DNA of 64,000 nucleotides. Source: Pseudarthrobacter sulfonivorans. GTDB taxonomy: Bacteria > Actinomycetota > Actinomycetes > Actinomycetales > Micrococcaceae. Under the pieces are notes generated by a model, which was not told the origin of the DNA, made no database searches, and was given only the letters and a program-made list of their open reading frames with translations. The first letter of the stretch is position 1; every line of letters starts with the position of its first letter. Shown here piece by piece: positions 34,047 through 43,053 of the stretch. The stretch lies in NCBI RefSeq assembly GCF_001484605.1, contig NZ_CP013747.1, positions 2,914,001 through 2,978,000 of the forward strand, given 5' to 3'. The translations under genes were made by a program, and so were the position numbers.

Positions 34047-34958
34047 CTACTGCGCGTCCGTCCACAGGTCCTCGAGTAGTAGTCGCACGTGTTCCGGCTG
34101 CTCGACGTTGGCGAAGTGGCCGCAGCGCGGGATCGTCACAGTCTGCGCGTTCGGCACCATCGCGGCCAGCCGGTCCAGGTCGGAGAGAGACGTGAACACG
34201 TCAGCGTCCCCGCGGGTCGCCAGCACGGGGCAGCGGATGCCGCGCCACTGGTCAAAGTCGTAGTTCGCCACTGCCCGGGCGGCCGCGGAGAAGCTGGCCG
34301 GACGGGCGTCGCGGCCGAGCCCGCGGATCACCCCTGCGGACATGCCTGCGGGATCGGCGAACAGCGGTGACGTCAACGGTCCCATCACGGGGGTGGCGCC
34401 GACTGCACGGACCAGGGCCAGCCCTGCCGGACCCAGGGCCGCCAGTGAGCGCATCAGCAGCCTCATGCCGACAAACGCCGGGAACCTAGACAGGCTGCGC
34501 AGTGGCTTGTGGGCGGCCTCAGACACGCCGAATGTCGTGGCCGAAATGGCGGCAACGCTGGCGGTCCGCTCCGGCCACGCCGCGGCAATATGCAACGCCA
34601 GGAAGCCTCCCATGGAGTGGCCCACGAGGTTCCATCGCGGGTAGCCGAGCAAGGTCAGCACCTCGGTGACGGCGCGTGCCATCGCCTCGATGCGGAAGTG
34701 TTCCAGCCGGGCGCCCTTGGTGGATTCGCCCCAGCCCGGCAGATCAATCAGGACACGATCGCGGGGCGATGCTTCGGACAGCAGCGGCTGGAAGGTGGTC
34801 CAGGATCCCGCGGCGCCGTGAAGATACACCTCCACTGTGCCGGACCCCGGAGACCCGGTGCCCTGTTGGACACGCACCGTGCACGGGCCCAGCCCGGTTG
34901 GAATGGTGTGCCGCCGCAGCGTGCCCGCCCACGTCGCGGATTCCTGCCGAACGCTCAT
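34047..34958 (-). CDS. Alpha/beta hydrolase
   Basis: 303 residues from the ATG at 34958 (MSVRQESATW), with AGGAAGG upstream. The nucleophile elbow is VGHSMGG (about residue 120), the oxyanion region HGAAGSW, the acid RGDADVF, and the catalytic His CGHFANVEQPE near the end. Typical of small ester, lactone or C-C bond hydrolases; substrate unknown. Single gene, with three 16-bp tandem repeats directly upstream. Confidence 0.85.
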   Translation of the reverse strand: MSVRQESATWAGTLRRHTIPTGLGPCTVRVQQGTGSPGSGTVEVYLHGAAGSWTTFQPLLSEASPRDRVLIDLPGWGESTKGARLEHFRIEAMARAVTEVLTLLGYPRWNLVGHSMGGFLALHIAAAWPERTASVAAISATTFGVSEAAHKPLRSLSRFPAFVGMRLLMRSLAALGPAGLALVRAVGATPVMGPLTSPLFADPAGMSAGVIRGLGRDARPASFSAAARAVANYDFDQWRGIRCPVLATRGDADVFTSLSDLDRLAAMVPNAQTVTIPRCGHFANVEQPEHVRLLLEDLWTDAQ

Positions 34959-34970
34959 GCCCGCCTTCCT

Positions 34971-35018
34971 CTGGTGATCTCTACTGCTGTTGATCTCTAA
35001 CACTGGTGATCTCTACCA
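34971..35018. repeat. Three tandem 16-bp repeats upstream of the hydrolase
   Basis: CTGGTGATCTCTACTG, CTGTTGATCTCTAACA and CTGGTGATCTCTACCA follow one another without a gap, sharing TGATCTCTA. They lie 13-60 bases upstream of the hydrolase start and may be a multi-site operator read on the minus strand as TAGAGATCA. Confidence 0.6.
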
Positions 35019-35087
35019 AGGATTCGGAGCCGCGGCGTTACCGGACCGGATGTGCGGAGCACAGCTGCCTGGTGAGGCACCAAACGG

Positions 35088-35125
35088 AAGCGGACGACGG
35101 CGGGAGGTCCCGCCGTCGTCCGCTT
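35088..35125. repeat. Dispersed hairpin repeat, copy 8
   Basis: Perfect 18-bp stem (35088-35105 with 35108-35125) and a GG loop. The left flank GAGGCACCAAACGG repeats that of copy 3. It lies 18 bases beyond the stop of the reductase gene read leftward. Confidence 0.92.
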
Positions 35126-35143
35126 AACTGGGCCGCGGGAAGG

Positions 35144-36136
35144 TTAGAGGTCCAGCACCAGGACGGGGCATGTGGCGCGGGAGACGCAGACCATCATGCA
35201 GCTGTTTTCGGTTTTTTCTTCGTGGGTGAGGACGGAGTCGCGGTGGTCGATAGTTCCCTCGATGACCGTGGTTTCGCAGGTACCGCAGGTCCCTTCGCCG
35301 CAGGAGGAAAGGATGCGTGTGCCGGCTTCTTCGAGAACGCGCAGGACCGATTTTTCCGCCGGGACGGTCAGCCGTACGCCGCTCGTTGCCAGTTCGATTT
35401 CGAACGCCACATCGTGCGCGGTGTCCACCTTCTTTGCCGTGAACCGTTCCAGGTGCAGGGACCCGGAGGGCCATTTCTCGGCACAGATTGCCTCGACGGC
35501 GGCCAGGAGCGGCTCCGGACCGCAGGTGTAGACGGCTGTGTGGCTGTCCGGGGAGCCCAAGGCCGTGGGCAGATCGATGATCCCCTTCTGGTCCTGGGGC
35601 CACAGCGTGGTTCGGGTGCCGTGGGCTGTCAGCTCATCCCTGAAGGCCATGGAGGAAAGTGTCCGGCCGCCGTAGACGAGGGTCCAAGGCTTTCCCTGCT
35701 CCTGTACTTCACGGATCATCGCGGCAATAGGGGTGATGCCGATACCACCGGCGACGAACAGGTAGTTGGGGGCATCGACCAGCCGGAAGTGGTTCCGCGG
35801 ACCGCGGACAGTCACCGAATCGCCGGCAGCCAGCGCCTCGTGAACGAACTGTGAGCCGCCGCGGCTGTTGGGTGCATTGAGGACACCCACAACGTAGCTG
35901 CTCCGATCTTCCGAATTGCCGCAGAGGGAGTATTGCCGCGTCAGGCCGTTCGAAAGAACCAGGTCGATATGGGCGCCGGGTCGCCACGGCGGAAGGTCTT
36001 CGCCGTCCTGGTGCTGGAGCGTGAGGAGTACGACGTCGTCGGCTGCGTGTGTCTTCGCTGCGACGCGGGCAACGAAATGGGCCTCTTCGAGGGTGAGGTC
36101 CGAAATCGGCCCGGAGATGGTCTCTGTTGTGCTCAT
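35144..36136 (-). CDS. Phthalate-dioxygenase-reductase-type oxidoreductase (FMN/NAD plus 2Fe-2S)
   Basis: 330 residues from the ATG at 36136. Order: flavin-binding barrel with TRQYSLCGN (about residue 67), nucleotide domain with GGIGITPIAAMI and YTCGPEPLL, then a plant-type ferredoxin domain with SSCGEGTCGTC and a fourth Cys in SCMMVC. This is the PDR/VanB order, passing electrons from NAD(P)H to an oxygenase. Third gene of a leftward operon with cytochrome P450, so it is the probable one-piece redox partner of that enzyme. Confidence 0.9.
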   Translation of the reverse strand: MSTTETISGPISDLTLEEAHFVARVAAKTHAADDVVLLTLQHQDGEDLPPWRPGAHIDLVLSNGLTRQYSLCGNSEDRSSYVVGVLNAPNSRGGSQFVHEALAAGDSVTVRGPRNHFRLVDAPNYLFVAGGIGITPIAAMIREVQEQGKPWTLVYGGRTLSSMAFRDELTAHGTRTTLWPQDQKGIIDLPTALGSPDSHTAVYTCGPEPLLAAVEAICAEKWPSGSLHLERFTAKKVDTAHDVAFEIELATSGVRLTVPAEKSVLRVLEEAGTRILSSCGEGTCGTCETTVIEGTIDHRDSVLTHEEKTENSCMMVCVSRATCPVLVLDL

Positions 36137-36192
36137 GGTCCTGCTCTCAATCTGAAGGTCGTCGCGTGGGATGCGGTGAGGGGAAGTGTGTT

Positions 36193-37167
36193 CTAGTACT
36201 GCGTGAGTGACAGGCGGCTGAGCCGCCCGCCGATGAACCACTCGGTGACGTAGAGCCAGTGACCGTCAGCAGCGATTCCGTGGGGGCTGTTGAAGAACCC
36301 CGGGTCCACAACCGGTCCGTCCAGGCCCCCGGGAGTGCGGCGGTTGGGCCAGGCATCGTCCTCGTTCGACCGGGGCCGCGTCTGTTCCAGGACGCGGGTG
36401 AACGCATCGCCATCGAACCTCGCGACTCCGCCGAAGAGCTCGGTGACGTAGATCCGGTCTCCGACGAGAACGAGCGAGGACGGGCTGTCCAGGACTCCTT
36501 CGCCCAGGATCCGCGACTGCATTCCGTTCCGGTCCATGACCACGATCCGGCGATTGGTGCGGTCCGCCACGTAGATTTCGAGGCGCCCATGGTGGGTCCG
36601 CAGCACTATCCCGTGAGGGCAGGCGAAGGCGGTGCCCGTTTCTGCCCCGTCCCGCGTTCCGAGGTAGTGGCCCGAGGCGTCGAAACGGTGCACCAGGCTG
36701 GCGCCGTACCCGTCGGCTACCCAGATGTCACCGCTACCGGTGTATCGGGAGTCGTCGACGGCGATCGACGTCGGGCGCCACGACTCGAGTGCATAGTCCA
36801 ACAGTGGAGGGCATTCCAGTTCGAGGAGGACGCTTCCGTCCCTGTTCAGGATCACTGCCCGCCCGGGCGAGAAGTGATCGGCGTAGGCCGATGCGTCGGC
36901 GGGATCCTCGACGAAGCGGTGCCCGGGATCGGCCACCGCGATGACTTCCTCGCCGTCGCGTTCGCAGGTGAAAATGCTGTGCATTTCGGTCAGGGACGTT
37001 GGTATGGTTTCGGCGCGACCTGAAGGGTCGATAACCAACAGGTCGCGGCCTTCCGGGTGGGCGCAGAGGACTCTGCCGTCGCTGAGCACGGCGACACCGG
37101 AGTGCATCCAGCCGCGTGACTCCGGCAGGAGGCCGGAGAGGTCCTCCCAGCCGCTGACCTCAGTCAA
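36193..37167 (-). CDS. NHL/SMP-30-like beta-propeller protein
   Basis: 324 residues, no signal peptide seen. Repeated blade motifs include GDIWVADGYGASLVHRFD, PHGIVLRTHHGRLEIYVADR and DRIYVTELFGGVARFDG, with SPHGIAADGHWLYVTEWFIG closing the ring. Such propellers act as lactonases (SMP-30) or lyases or bind ligands. The start overlaps the P450 stop by eight bases. A lactone or aldehyde intermediate made by the P450 could be its substrate (inference). Confidence 0.75.
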   Translation of the reverse strand: MTEVSGWEDLSGLLPESRGWMHSGVAVLSDGRVLCAHPEGRDLLVIDPSGRAETIPTSLTEMHSIFTCERDGEEVIAVADPGHRFVEDPADASAYADHFSPGRAVILNRDGSVLLELECPPLLDYALESWRPTSIAVDDSRYTGSGDIWVADGYGASLVHRFDASGHYLGTRDGAETGTAFACPHGIVLRTHHGRLEIYVADRTNRRIVVMDRNGMQSRILGEGVLDSPSSLVLVGDRIYVTELFGGVARFDGDAFTRVLEQTRPRSNEDDAWPNRRTPGGLDGPVVDPGFFNSPHGIAADGHWLYVTEWFIGGRLSRLSLTQY

Positions 37168-38494
37168 CGAACTTCACCGGAAGCTTTGCGAAGCCGCGGA
37201 CCATTTGCTTGGCCCAGCGCTCAGGCAGCCCGACCACGCGGATCTCAGGGCCTTCGAGGAGAGTCTCCACGAGGACGCGCCCGGCAAGCCGGGCCAGGGG
37301 TGCGCCCAGGCAGGCGTGGATACCGTCGCCGAAGGTCATGATGCGGTTCTCCGGCGTCAACTCGCGGCTGATATCAAAGAAGTCCGGGTTCTGGAAGGCC
37401 CTTTCGTCCCGGTTGGCGGAGCCCAGCAGGAACATCACCCGGGAGTCCGCCGGTATGGTCACGCCGGCGATGGTGATCTCGGCGGTGGTCTGCCGGCAGA
37501 GGTTCTGGCCGGGGGTGTCGAAGCGGAGTGTCTCCTCCACAAAGGCCGGAATGGCGGCCGGGTCCTCCGCAAGGCAGCGCTGGAAGGCCGGGAACTTGTC
37601 GAGGGTTGCCACAAGGTTGGTGAGGAGGGCGGCGGGGGCGTCGATGGCTGCCGACAGGATCAGATGGGCGAGGCCCACCTGTTCATCCGGCTCCACTTTC
37701 CCGGCGTGCATGCCGAGGATGATCTGGGCGATGGCATCCGACCCTGTGGCGGTGCCGCCGGCTTCGACCTCCTCGCTCCGCTTCCCAAACACGTCCGCGA
37801 GGTGCTCTTCGGCTTCCTGGTTGGAGACGGCGGCATCGTCCGGCACGCCGAACTCGCCCACCGTCCGCACCATGGAGCGCAGGAGATGTTCCTGCAGCAT
37901 TCCGCTGTCCTCAACGGCCATGCCGATCATTTTCGTCGCCGCACCGATAGCCAACGGAAGCGCCACCTCAGTGGCAAAATCTCCGCCGCCGTTCTCGCGG
38001 AGTTCCGTGATCAGGTGGCGGGCCAGTGCCCTGATGCCATCTTCCTTTGCCAGGATCTCGCGTCCGACAAAGACGCGGCGGACGGCCGATCGCAGCGACG
38101 TGTGCCGGGGAGCGTCCACCATGATCAGATTGCCCGCCCCGTAGGACGCATGGGTACCGTCCATGTCGTTGCCCAGGGCGCTGGAAAGCTGCCCGTGGTT
38201 TCGCAGGCCTGCCTGGACATCGGTATAACGCGAGACGACGTACAGATCGCGGCGCTCGTTGTAGTAGACCGGCGCCTTGTCCCGCAGGATTTTGTACAGC
38301 TCATAGGGATGGTCATAAGCGGCGTAGGAGAGCGGATCGTAGAAGACGCCGGGATCTGTCTCCAGAGCGGGCTTCGGGCCCATCCCGGGCGCCGCGACAG
38401 GGTCCGGCATACGTGCTTCTTCGCCGGCGAGGGCGGCGCCGCTGAACGGGCATTGCTGGATGTCGGTGGTGTTCGGATCAGTGGCTAGCGACAT
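37160..38494 (-). CDS. Cytochrome P450
   Basis: 444 residues, soluble bacterial type. The heme-thiolate loop is FGDGIHACLGAPLAR with Cys about residue 395; the K-helix ExxR is EETLR. The I-helix region reads LSAAIDAPAALL: the Asp is present, but the usual following Thr of the oxygen-activating acid-alcohol pair appears replaced by Ala. First gene of the operon with the propeller and reductase, divergent from a LacI repressor with an operator between them, so expression is probably sugar-controlled. Oxidative demethylation or hydroxylation of a sugar-linked compound is one reading. Confidence 0.92.
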   Translation of the reverse strand: MSLATDPNTTDIQQCPFSGAALAGEEARMPDPVAAPGMGPKPALETDPGVFYDPLSYAAYDHPYELYKILRDKAPVYYNERRDLYVVSRYTDVQAGLRNHGQLSSALGNDMDGTHASYGAGNLIMVDAPRHTSLRSAVRRVFVGREILAKEDGIRALARHLITELRENGGGDFATEVALPLAIGAATKMIGMAVEDSGMLQEHLLRSMVRTVGEFGVPDDAAVSNQEAEEHLADVFGKRSEEVEAGGTATGSDAIAQIILGMHAGKVEPDEQVGLAHLILSAAIDAPAALLTNLVATLDKFPAFQRCLAEDPAAIPAFVEETLRFDTPGQNLCRQTTAEITIAGVTIPADSRVMFLLGSANRDERAFQNPDFFDISRELTPENRIMTFGDGIHACLGAPLARLAGRVLVETLLEGPEIRVVGLPERWAKQMVRGFAKLPVKFVD

Positions 38495-38585
38495 TGGTAG
38501 GCCCTGCTTTCGGGGGTTTGCGTGGATGGGAGAACGAGACCTCAGCCCGTGTGGGAAGGAGGATCTGAGCGGAATTTCCTAAAGA

Positions 38586-38625
38586 CTAGCACGTGCCAGT
38601 TTTTCGTCAAGGGATGTCCTGACAA
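38586..38625 (-). promoter_or_regulatory. P450 operon promoter with LacI-type operator
   Basis: On the minus strand TTGACG and TAGTCT are 16 bases apart, and CTGGCACGTGCTAG overlaps the spacer and -10. The same box and the accompanying ATGTCCTGACAA recur at 39,814-39,854 ahead of the sugar ABC operon, with nearly equal spacing. This arrangement suits direct repression by the LacI protein encoded next door. Confidence 0.7.
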
Positions 38626-38668
38626 ACCCGGCGGAGGGCCATCAACCCTCCGCGTATAGGATGTCCAA

Positions 38669-39691
38669 GTGATCTCTAAACGGCCGACCATGATGGACGT
38701 CGCCACTCGCGTCGGCGTTTCACGGCAGCTTGTGGGGCTCGCCTTCCGCAATGAGGCCGGCGTCAGTTCCTCGACGCGGGAACGCATCTTTGAGGCGGCT
38801 TCCGAGCTCGGATACAGCCCTGACATCGCAGCGCGGTCACTTCGCCGGCGGAGCAGCAACTACATCGGCGTGCTCTTCAACCCCGCCCATTCATCCGCGG
38901 ACGACATTGTGGAAGCCCTCTATGCGGCGGCCCACGCGCGTGGCTACAACCTGATTCTCGGCGCCTTGACGGCGACGCGGGACGAGCGGGATGCCATCAC
39001 GGAACTGCTCGGGTTCCGCACTGAGTCCGTCATTCTGATTTCCCCCGAAACGCCTGTAAACGAGCTGCGGAAACTGGCCAAGAGACTGCCGGTGATCAGC
39101 ATCGGCAGGCCGCTGCCGCAGGGTGTCTGCAGTGCTGTCCGGTCAGACGGGCAACGGGGGATCGCGGCGGCCGTGGACCATTTGGTGGAACTCGGGCACC
39201 GGGACATTGCCTACGTCCTGACGCGGTCACTTCCTGAATTCGCCGCCCGCCACCAGGGATACGTGACCGCCATGGACAGGCATGGACTGCCCTCGCGGGT
39301 CCGGGAGGTTGACGGGGACTTCACCGAGGAATCCGGCGCCAGTGCCGCCGAGTCGCTTCTCGCCGAGCCAGTCATGCCCACCGCGGTGGTCTGCTCCAAT
39401 GACCATGCTGCCATGGGCCTCATCAATAGGCTTCTGCGTGCCGGCTTGCGCGTGCCCGAGGATGTTTCGGTCACGGGCTACGACGACAGCCGCATCGCCA
39501 GGCTGTCGTTTGTTGACCTGACGAGCGTCCGCCAGGATCCCGAGGAAATGAGCACGGCGGCCGTCGAGGCCGCAGTTCAGATGATGTCAGACCAGGAGTC
39601 GGCGCCCCAGGAACGCATGATCGTTCCCACGCTGGTCATCAGGGGAAGTACGGGCCGGCCCCGGTCAGAGGCGCAGCTGCACCCCAGGTGA
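38669..39691 (+). CDS. LacI-family transcriptional regulator
   Basis: 340 residues. The HTH is TMMDVATRVGVSRQLVGLAF, where QLVGLAF replaces the usual TVSRVLN recognition helix, so operator preference may be unusual. The sensor domain ends with VTGYDDSRIARLSFVDLTSV. GTG at 38669; an ATG at 38690 is an alternative. It lies between the P450 operon and the FrcBCA-type importer, both of which have matching boxes. Confidence 0.9.
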   Translation: MISKRPTMMDVATRVGVSRQLVGLAFRNEAGVSSSTRERIFEAASELGYSPDIAARSLRRRSSNYIGVLFNPAHSSADDIVEALYAAAHARGYNLILGALTATRDERDAITELLGFRTESVILISPETPVNELRKLAKRLPVISIGRPLPQGVCSAVRSDGQRGIAAAVDHLVELGHRDIAYVLTRSLPEFAARHQGYVTAMDRHGLPSRVREVDGDFTEESGASAAESLLAEPVMPTAVVCSNDHAAMGLINRLLRAGLRVPEDVSVTGYDDSRIARLSFVDLTSVRQDPEEMSTAAVEAAVQMMSDQESAPQERMIVPTLVIRGSTGRPRSEAQLHPR

Positions 39692-39782
39692 ACGTGCGCT
39701 GACGCCGACGTCCAGGCGCAGCGTCTTTCGCGGGAGGTGTATGCCCTCAGCCGCAATCCACACTGTGCCCTGCGTCACAAAA

Positions 39783-39854
39783 CTGGCACGAGACAGATTT
39801 TTTCTCGAAAGGTCTTGCACGTGCCAGTTAATGCGCGTAAGAATGTCCTGACAA
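39783..39854 (+). promoter_or_regulatory. Operator pair upstream of the sugar ABC operon
   Basis: CTGGCACGAGACAG (39783-39796) and CTTGCACGTGCCAG (39814-39827) are similar palindromic boxes 31 bases apart in inverted arrangement; ATGTCCTGACAA follows at 39843. They match the box before the P450 gene, giving three probable sites for the same LacI protein. Confidence 0.68.
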
Positions 39855-39935
39855 TAAGTCGAAGATCGGCACTCCCCAGGAGCATCAGTTCTGGATGGAG
39901 GCAGGCTTCGGCACCTATGAGAGGGACACGACGAA

Positions 39936-40958
39936 GTGAAACCTATTTCTACGTTCAAGCGAGGACTCGGCGTAATTGCCATGGCGGGCGTGGCAACGCT
40001 GGCGCTGGCAGGCTGCACCGCAACGTCCAATGCATCATCAACCACCGGCCTGGCCGACAAGTTCGGCAGCCGCGCCGAAAACCGCAGTGTGTACTTCCTG
40101 ACCTACTACAACCCTGCCGGCGACGCATTCTGGGCCCAGATCCTCAAGGGAGCGGAAGACGCCTCCACCCTCGGCGGCCTGCAGCTGACGCACCAGACCG
40201 CCGACGCCGATCCGGACAAGATGGTGGACCTCGTGGCAACAGCCACGGCGTCCAAACCCGCCGTCATCGTGATGCCGTTCAACGAAGGCGAGAAGTGGGT
40301 CAAGGTGGCGTGTGACGCCTCCAAGGCAGGCATCAAGGTGGTTGCCTACAACGTGCCGGCACCCGAGAGTGCCGCCGACTGCGTCAGCGGCTTCGTCGGC
40401 CAGGACTTCTTCGAGGTCGGCACGCTCGTTGGCGAGCGCCTCGCTGCGGAGGCCAAGCTGGGCGCCGGCGACAAGGTCCTCTTCCCGGCGGAAGAGCCCG
40501 AGCAGAACTACGCCATCCAGCGGGGCGGCGGCGTGCAGAAAGCGCTCGACAAGGTGGGTGCGAAGGGCGAGTACCTCCGGACCTCCGCGTCCGATGAGGA
40601 AGCGCTGAACTCCCTCACCTCATGGCTCATCGCCAACAAGGACGTCAAGGCAGTGGCGCCCCTGGGAGGCACCCCGCACCGCAACATCCTGGCTGCCATG
40701 GAGGCAGCCGGCGTGAAGGTTCCTATCGTCGGCTTCGACACCTCCCCGCAGGTCATCGACGGCATCAAGGCCGGGGACATCATCGCCACGGCTGACCAGC
40801 AGGGCTTCGTCCAGGGATTCCAGTCGCTGATGCAGAGCGCCCTTGCCATCGACTTCGGCCTGGCGCCGGCGAACATCAACTCCGGCGGCGTCTCCCTCAT
40901 CGACAAGACAAACGTGGAAAACCTCGAAGCGCCGGACCTCCAGGGCGTCCGCTGGTAA
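39936..40958 (+). CDS. Sugar ABC transporter substrate-binding lipoprotein (ribose/fructose type)
   Basis: 340 residues. Signal peptide with lipobox ALAGC (about residue 25), then a type I periplasmic-binding fold: VYFLTYYNPAGDAFWAQILK, VIVMPFNEGEKWV, VAYNVPAP and FDTSPQVIDGI. GTG at 39936 with GAGAGGGAC upstream. First gene of an importer with permease and ATPase, of the CUT2 class that takes up monosaccharides. Ligand unknown. Confidence 0.92.
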   Translation: MKPISTFKRGLGVIAMAGVATLALAGCTATSNASSTTGLADKFGSRAENRSVYFLTYYNPAGDAFWAQILKGAEDASTLGGLQLTHQTADADPDKMVDLVATATASKPAVIVMPFNEGEKWVKVACDASKAGIKVVAYNVPAPESAADCVSGFVGQDFFEVGTLVGERLAAEAKLGAGDKVLFPAEEPEQNYAIQRGGGVQKALDKVGAKGEYLRTSASDEEALNSLTSWLIANKDVKAVAPLGGTPHRNILAAMEAAGVKVPIVGFDTSPQVIDGIKAGDIIATADQQGFVQGFQSLMQSALAIDFGLAPANINSGGVSLIDKTNVENLEAPDLQGVRW

Positions 40959-41075
40959 CTGCGTCATAGGGGGATGGAGCGGCGGCCACGCCTCCGCCCC
41001 ATCCCCCATCCGGGCCCCAGCGCCCACCTCTCCCATTCCGCGGCATCGACGCCGCTGCCATCGAAAGATCAGGTC

Positions 41076-42164
41076 ATGTCACCACAAGACACAGGCACCG
41101 ACCAACACGTCCTCACGGCGCCGTTGGAAACAGGGGCCATCACCAAAGTCCGCCGTCTTGCCGATAACCAACCCGTCACAACAGCCGAGAAATTCAAGGA
41201 CTACATCCGCTACACCCGTGGCCGCGGAGCCCTCGAAATCGGCGCGATCCTGGCGGTCGTCATCATCGGCTTCGTCATCGCCAGCATCGCCAGCCCCGCC
41301 TTCCCCTTCCTTTCGGCCAACAACCTCTCCGGCGTAATCTCCCAGAGCATTCCGGTATTGGCCATCCTTGCCATCGGAGTCGGGATCCTGATGATCGCCG
41401 GAGAATTCGACCTCTCCCTGGGCGCGAGTATCGGGTTCTCTTCCATCACGTTCATTCACGTCTCCAACTCGTTCGGCTGGGGCTGGGGGGTCCTGGCCGC
41501 AATCGCCGCGGCCACCGGTATTGCCCTGATCAACGGACTGATCGTGGTAATCACCGGCATCCCGTCCTTCATCGCCACCCTTGGCATGGCGTTCTTCTGG
41601 ACCGGCGCCAGCATCTTCATCAACGGCACCGCGCCCGCGCTGCTGCGCAAGGGCAAAGACGAAGCACTCGTCACCCTCTTCGCCGGCGATTTCGGTTTCT
41701 TCCGCTCGCAGCTGGTCTGGATGATCGTGGTGGGAGTCGTGGCGTGGTTCTTCCTGCACCGCCACAAGCTCGGCAACCACATCTTCGCCGTCGGCGGCAA
41801 CGCGTCGGCCGCCAGGGCGATCTCCATCAACCCGCTCAAGGTCAAGCTCCTCTCCTACGCCCTGTTCGGGGCGATGGTGGGCCTGGCCAGCATCCTGATC
41901 TCGGTCCGGACCTCCTCCATGCAGCCCGGTTCCACGGAGGACTACACCCTGATGGCGATAGCCGCTGCCGTGGTGGGCGGAACCTCTCTCCTCGGAGGAC
42001 GGGGCACCATCATCGGCATGATCGTCGGCGCAGCCCTGATCCGCATCATCGAAAACGGCCTGATCCTGGGCAAGGCGCCCGGCTTTTACATCCAGCTCTT
42101 CGTCGGCCTGATCATCGTGGTCGCCGCCATCTTCAACAAGCTCATGGAAGGCAAAGCATCATGA
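41076..42164 (+). CDS. Sugar ABC transporter permease (RbsC/FrcC type)
   Basis: 362 residues from the ATG at 41076 (MSPQDTGTDQ). A cytoplasmic head of about 45 residues precedes 8-10 spans; family marks are GEFDLSLGASIGFSS near residue 110 and AAVVGGTSLLGGRGTIIGMI near the C-terminus. It overlaps the ATPase start (ATGA). Transmembrane channel of the CUT2 importer. Confidence 0.92.
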   Translation: MSPQDTGTDQHVLTAPLETGAITKVRRLADNQPVTTAEKFKDYIRYTRGRGALEIGAILAVVIIGFVIASIASPAFPFLSANNLSGVISQSIPVLAILAIGVGILMIAGEFDLSLGASIGFSSITFIHVSNSFGWGWGVLAAIAAATGIALINGLIVVITGIPSFIATLGMAFFWTGASIFINGTAPALLRKGKDEALVTLFAGDFGFFRSQLVWMIVVGVVAWFFLHRHKLGNHIFAVGGNASAARAISINPLKVKLLSYALFGAMVGLASILISVRTSSMQPGSTEDYTLMAIAAAVVGGTSLLGGRGTIIGMIVGAALIRIIENGLILGKAPGFYIQLFVGLIIVVAAIFNKLMEGKAS

Positions 42165-42946
42165 CCATCAACGAGGACTACCTGCTCCGGATTGAGGGCA
42201 TCACCAAGAAGTACGGCGTCAACACCGTCCTGGACGACGTGTCCTTCGACATCGGAAAAGGCGAGGTTGTGGGCCTGCTTGGCGACAACGGTGCCGGCAA
42301 ATCGACCCTGGTCAAGATCATGTCAGGTGTGGTCGCAGCCACCGCAGGCGACTTCTCCTGGGACGGCACCAAGCACCCGCACGTTAACAGGGCCCTGACC
42401 GAGAGCCTGGGCATCGAAACGATCTTCCAGGACTCGGCCCTGGTCCCGCAGATGTCGATTAGCCGCAACATCTTCATGGGCCGTGAGATCACGAACCGCC
42501 TAGGTCTGATGAAGATCAAGGAGATGGATGCCATCACCTCCGAAATCCTGGACTCGGTGGTGACCATTGAAGGCATCAAGAGCTCCAAGCAGCTTGTCTC
42601 GTCGCTGTCCGGAGGTCAGGCGCAAGCGGTGGCCATTGCCCGGGCCGTCCACTTCAAACGGAGTCTGCTGATCCTTGACGAGCCCACCTCCGCGCTTGCG
42701 GTTCGCGCCACAGAAGCGTTGCTGGACTACCTGCGGGCACTGAAGGCCGACGGAATCAGCTCGGTGCTGGTCACGCACAACCTCCACCACGCCTTCGAAG
42801 TCTGCGATCGACACATCGTTATGAACCACGGGCGCAAGATCCTCGACGTTCGCCGCGAGGACACGAGCGTCGAGGAACTGACAGCCGCCGTCGTCGAAGG
42901 TGAACTCGGCATCCGCCGATACCGTGAGAACGCCGCCGCGGCCTGA
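42161..42946 (+). CDS. Sugar ABC transporter ATPase, single-domain (FrcA type)
   Basis: 261 residues: Walker A GDNGAGKST, signature LSGGQAQ, Walker B LLILDEPTSAL and the switch His in VTHNLHHAF. Most CUT2 importers use a double ATPase such as RbsA; a single domain of this size is found in FrcBCA-type fructose/mannose/ribose systems. ATG at 42161 overlaps the permease stop. Completes the importer under LacI control. Confidence 0.93.
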   Translation: MTINEDYLLRIEGITKKYGVNTVLDDVSFDIGKGEVVGLLGDNGAGKSTLVKIMSGVVAATAGDFSWDGTKHPHVNRALTESLGIETIFQDSALVPQMSISRNIFMGREITNRLGLMKIKEMDAITSEILDSVVTIEGIKSSKQLVSSLSGGQAQAVAIARAVHFKRSLLILDEPTSALAVRATEALLDYLRALKADGISSVLVTHNLHHAFEVCDRHIVMNHGRKILDVRREDTSVEELTAAVVEGELGIRRYRENAAAA

Positions 42947-43053
42947 CCCGACAAGCCGGCTCGGCGACGGCCCTGCCCATGGGGCGGCAGGGCCGTCGAG
43001 TCGAGCAGGACTCCTGCCCCTACCCGTTCGCAACGTCATTCCGGAGGACCACA

